From Typha latifolia (Eukaryota; Streptophyta; Magnoliopsida; Poales; Typhaceae): a stretch of DNA of 64,000 bases. The notes under the pieces were generated by a model. The model was not told the origin of the DNA, searched no databases, and saw only the letters and a list, made by a program, of their open reading frames with translations. The DNA lies in assembly GCA_019914945.1 (NCBI GenBank), contig CM034112.1, positions 8,834,501 through 8,898,500 on the forward strand, written 5' to 3'. Shown here piece after piece: positions 60,607 to 64,000 of the stretch. The stretch's first letter is position 1, and each line of letters starts with the position of its first letter. A program made the position numbers and the translations under genes.

Positions 60607-62012
60607 TCAATGTGTAAAGTTAGGGAAACGCTCTAAGATGTCCGTCTCCGACTCCCATGTTGCCTCATCGGATGGTTTGCTAAGCCACTCGACTAGGACT
60701 TCCATCTCTAATCTGGTACCATGACGTCGTCGACGTGTAGCAAGTACATGAACTGGCTCGACAATCTTTGTCTCCTCCAATGGCTTCGGCAGAACTGATC
60801 CAACGACTTTATGATCACCAATTCGCTGTCTCAACAATGAAACATGGAAGACAGAATGCACTCTCGACCCCTCAGGCAGCTTCGAATGATATGCAACCAG
60901 ACCAATACGTTCCAACACCCAAAACAGATCGAAGTAGTGATATGCTAACTTCTGATTTTGCAATGGATGCAAGTAGCGATGTGCTAACTTTTGGTTATGC
61001 ATCCGACACAAGGTCACCTGTAGATATGGTTGCTCCATTACAAACACCTAACTGCTGATATCGAACTCCTGCTCTCGATGGTTGCGATCATAAACTTGCT
61101 TCATGCGATTTTGAGCAAGTTTAAGATGGGCATGCAACCTCCTCAATGTGGCGTCTCTATCCATCAAAGCTAAGTCCACCTCCGTCCGGTCCGCAGATGC
61201 CACAGGGTCATAGGCGTGTAATGTCGGAGCAGTGCACTCATACACCATCTCGAATGGAGTCATGCCAATACTACTGTGGTGGACAGTGTTATAAGACCAC
61301 TCCGCCCATGGTAAGAACTTCAACCATCGTCTCAACATCTCTCCAACAAAGCACCGCAAGTACTGCTTAATGTCTTGATTGACTACCTCAGTTTGGCTGT
61401 CCGTCTGTGGATGGTAGGCCGAACTGAATTTCAATCGAGTCCCCTGCAATATAAAAAACTCTATCCAAAAGTCGCTCATAAATACACGATCACGATCCGA
61501 GGCAATCGTGCGCGGCATGCCATGTAACCGAGCAACCTCTCTAACAAAAAATTCAGCCACTGACTTGGCTGACAATAGATGTGACAATACAAAAAAGTGT
61601 GCATACTTGTTCAATCTGTCAACCACTACAAAAATAACGGAATAACCACATACTAATGGAAGATCTTATATGAAATCCACAAAAATGTCTTCCCAAACAC
61701 GGTCTGGTATCAGTAGAGGCTGTAGTAATCCGACCAATTTTAATGTGGCTGCCTTAGCCCTTTGATAGACTTCGCAAGCACGGACAAAACTCCTCATATC
61801 CCGCCTCAATCTTGGCCATGCGAAGCTCTGTGATATCCTCCTATAAGTCCTTAAGACACCCTCATGACTAGCCTCTAGAGTTTGGTGGAAGTGCTCTTAT
61901 AATTTCTACTGCAATTCATCATTTGCGGGCATCCGAATGCATCTGCGGTCCAACAGCAAATTGCCTCGGTTCTCCAACTCTCGATGGCGCTCTAATGGGT
62001 TTTTGTACCAAA
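60607..62012 (-). pseudogene. Element X: chromovirus integrase-chromodomain pol fragment, lightly damaged
   Basis: Read on the minus strand from 62012: end of the linker region, an integrase zinc-binding region, catalytic core (VVDRLNKYAHF; SDRDRVFMSDFW; SAYHPQTDSQTEVVNQ), GPY/F module (LPEGSRVHSVFHVSLLRQR) and chromodomain (EVLVEWLSKPSDEATWE) ending ERFPNFTH. Lesions seen: TAA at 61666-61668, TAG at 61048-61050 (Trp to stop), the second zinc-ligand cysteine changed to Tyr (ACEVYQRAK), and a roughly 40-bp tandem duplication near 60925-61000 that repeats the HNQKLA segment. The 5' part is cut off by the insertion of element Y at 62013. Confidence 0.85.
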
Positions 62013-62832
62013 AGATCGGCTATGGAACGATTCTTTCAAGATCTGAATGTAGTACAGGAATTAATCTGCACAACCATAGGAAAATATTCGTCAAATATTC
62101 TCCTGTAGTTAGAAAATTATGAAACTAAGTGGATTCGATTCATAACTTCGCAGATCAAACTGCAACTCGGACGAAAATATGGAATAACGTGGGTGATGGT
62201 GGTGGTAACGGGAGGAGTGGATGTTAGGGTTATGGATAGGTGTGGAGATGGAGGTGGATGGTGGATGTGATTAAGGGATATAGACGAAGAGAACGAAGTG
62301 GTAGAAATCCCAAAGAAGAGGAGGGGTGACTCGACAGTCGAGGGAGATTAGAAGTTAGGAGAAACCTTGCCAACGGTAGAGGTGGAAGGATGGTGAAGAG
62401 GGAGGAGGGAGATTAGGGTAGATAGATGATAGAGAGGCAAGAAATCAATATTCCAATAGTATAATGAATTTGGCTACCATCCACATATTTATAGATACTA
62501 GCCAACAAGTCCTAATAACAATAAGTAACCATAAACATAGAGGATTCCCGCCGATCGTATTCGAACGCGCCCGATCGCGTTTGAACGCACAAAAGACGTT
62601 CTCTATATGTGCGAACGTGATGCAGGCATTTGAACGCGAGCGTTTGAATGCGCCCGAATGCGTTTGAACGCGCATTACGCATTCTCTGTATTTGCGAACT
62701 TGATGCAGGCATTCGCAAGGGCGTTTAAACGCGACCCCTCCTGCGTTCGAACGCGACCTATAAGAATTTTATTTTAATAATAATAAATAACTGATGCAGT
62801 AAGAAAAAATTCTAACTAAATGTATCAGCCCA
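62013..62832 (-). mobile_element. 3' LTR of element Y (CGTTCGAACG family)
   Basis: It aligns along its length with 59726-60584. The plus-strand left end reads AGATCGGCTATGGAACGATT, so the expected first T of TG is changed. The right end is GTATCAGCCCA before the polypurine tract (GGTGGGGGAAGCGTGG on the minus strand). It carries two tandem units of about 50 bp around CGTTTGAACGC (62575-62720). It interrupts the pol of element X. Confidence 0.8.
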
Positions 62833-62834
62833 CC

Positions 62835-64000
62835 ACGCTTCCCCCACCTTGCCCTCAAGGTGTAAAGTCAGGGAAATGCTCCAAAATGTTAGTCTCCAAC
62901 TCCTATGTCGCCTCATCGGATGGCTTACTAAGCCACTCAACTAGAATCTCCATCTCTCATCTGGTACCATGTTGTCGTCGACGCCTAGCAAGTACACAAA
63001 TTGGCTCTATGATCTCTGTCTCCTCTAATGGCTCCGGTAGAACTGATCTAACGACCTCATGATCTCCAATTCGCTCCCTCAGCAATGAAACATGGAAGAC
63101 AGGATGCACTCTTGACCCCTCTGACAGCTCTAAACGATATGCAACCGGACTAATACGCTCTAACACCTGAAATGGACCAAAGTAGCTATGAGCTAACTTT
63201 TGGTTATGCATCGGACGTAAGGTCACCTGTCGATACGGCTGTACCCTCATAAACACCCAACTGCCGATGTCGAACTTCTGCTCCCAATGGCTATGATCAT
63301 AAAGATGCTTCATATAGTTTTGAGCAAGTTTAAGATGGGCGCGCAACCTCCTCAATGTGGCGTCTCTATCCATCAAGGCTAAGTCTACCTCCGTCCGATC
63401 TGCATATACCACTAGATCATAAGTGTGTAACGTTAGAGCCGTGCGTCCATACACCACCTCAAATGGAGTCATGCCAATGCTGCTATGGTAAGCGGTGTTA
63501 TAAGACCCGTCCACCCACGGTAAGAACTTCAACCATCATCTCGGCATCTCTCCAACAAAGCACCTCAAGTACTGCTCAATGCCTCGATTGACCACCTCGA
63601 TTTGGTCGTCCGTCTGTGATGGTAGGCTGAACTGAAGTTCAATTAAGTCTCCTGCAATTTAAAAAACTTCATCCAAAAGTCGCTCAAAATACACGATCAC
63701 GATCTGAGACAATTGTGCGTGGCATGCCATGTAATCGAGCAATATCTCTAACAAAAATTTTAGCCACCTACTTGGCTGAAAACGAATGTGACAATGCCGA
63801 AAAGTGTGTATACTTGTTCAATCTATCAACCACCACCAAGATAGCGGAATAACCACGTACCAGCGGAAGACCCTCTATGAACATGGTCCGGTATAGGTAA
63901 AGATTGAAGTAATCCGGCCAGTTTCAATGTGGTTGCCTTAGCCTTTTGACAGACTTTGCAAGCACGGACAAAACTCCTCACATCCCGCCTCAATCCTAGC
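62835..64000 (-). pseudogene. Element Y: chromovirus integrase-chromodomain pol, continues past the right edge
   Basis: It is closely similar to element X in the same orientation. The zinc-binding region keeps ACKVCQKAK with both cysteines. Later parts show FLPWVDGSYNTAYHSSIGMT, LSEGSRVHPVFHVSLLRERI and a chromodomain remnant (VEWLSKPSDEAT, then a stop in place of Trp). Other lesions: a one-base deletion in the TACCATCCACAG region near 63620 that shifts the frame before the QTD segment, a TGA just before WLKFLPW (about 63533), and a stop after RQHGTR near 62957. The reverse transcriptase, gag and 5' LTR would lie beyond 64000. Confidence 0.85.

Overview
This window is nuclear genomic DNA from a flowering plant. 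It holds four multi-exon genes with GT-AG introns and recognisable plant orthologues, embedded in AT-rich sequence dominated by transposable elements and microsatellites. The MAP kinase C-terminus ([10 protein letters not shown] then FNPDP) resembles, from memory, monocot MPK4-type kinases more than eudicot ones, so a monocot, probably not a grass, is the best guess. That guess is an inference.

Layout. Positions 1-5292 (minus strand): 5' four exons of a REVEILLE 6/8-type SHAQKYF MYB transcription factor, running off the left edge. 5293-8548: intergenic, with its promoter and old repeats. 8549-17777 (minus): a complete 10-exon gene for a 1047-residue eIF4E-binding protein of the plant CBE1 type. 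17778-24882: nested transposons, including a 2.2 kb solo LTR with a perfect target duplication. 24883-29404 (minus): a complete 11-exon SPO11-2 gene (382 residues). 29405-41592: a 12 kb gene-free, very AT-rich stretch with a tandem array of about 600-bp units and two long-TIR elements. 41593-53770 (plus): a complete 6-exon MPK4-type MAP kinase gene (372 residues) with introns swollen by a Tourist-like element, a solo LTR and an internal duplication. 53771-64000: intergenic sequence, then three broken Ty3/Gypsy chromodomain retrotransposons (one plus, two minus) inserted into one another.

How the parts relate. The four genes act in unrelated processes: circadian/light transcription, cap-dependent translation or mRNA decay, meiotic double-strand breaks, and stress/cytokinesis signalling. 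No operon or gene cluster logic is visible. Three of the four genes carry a (CT)n tract on the coding strand of the leader region. One LTR family, marked by CGTTCGAACG palindromes, recurs in the SPO11-2 flank, inside an MPK4 intron and in the right-hand retrotransposon nest.

Limits. Exons were placed by eye from splice consensus, reading-frame continuity and remembered orthologues; the frame closes exactly for CBE1, SPO11-2 and MPK4. UTR ends, transposon family names and repeat borders are approximate. I found no convincing undescribed multi-gene system. The more novel-looking signals are repeat structures, and they are reported as such.
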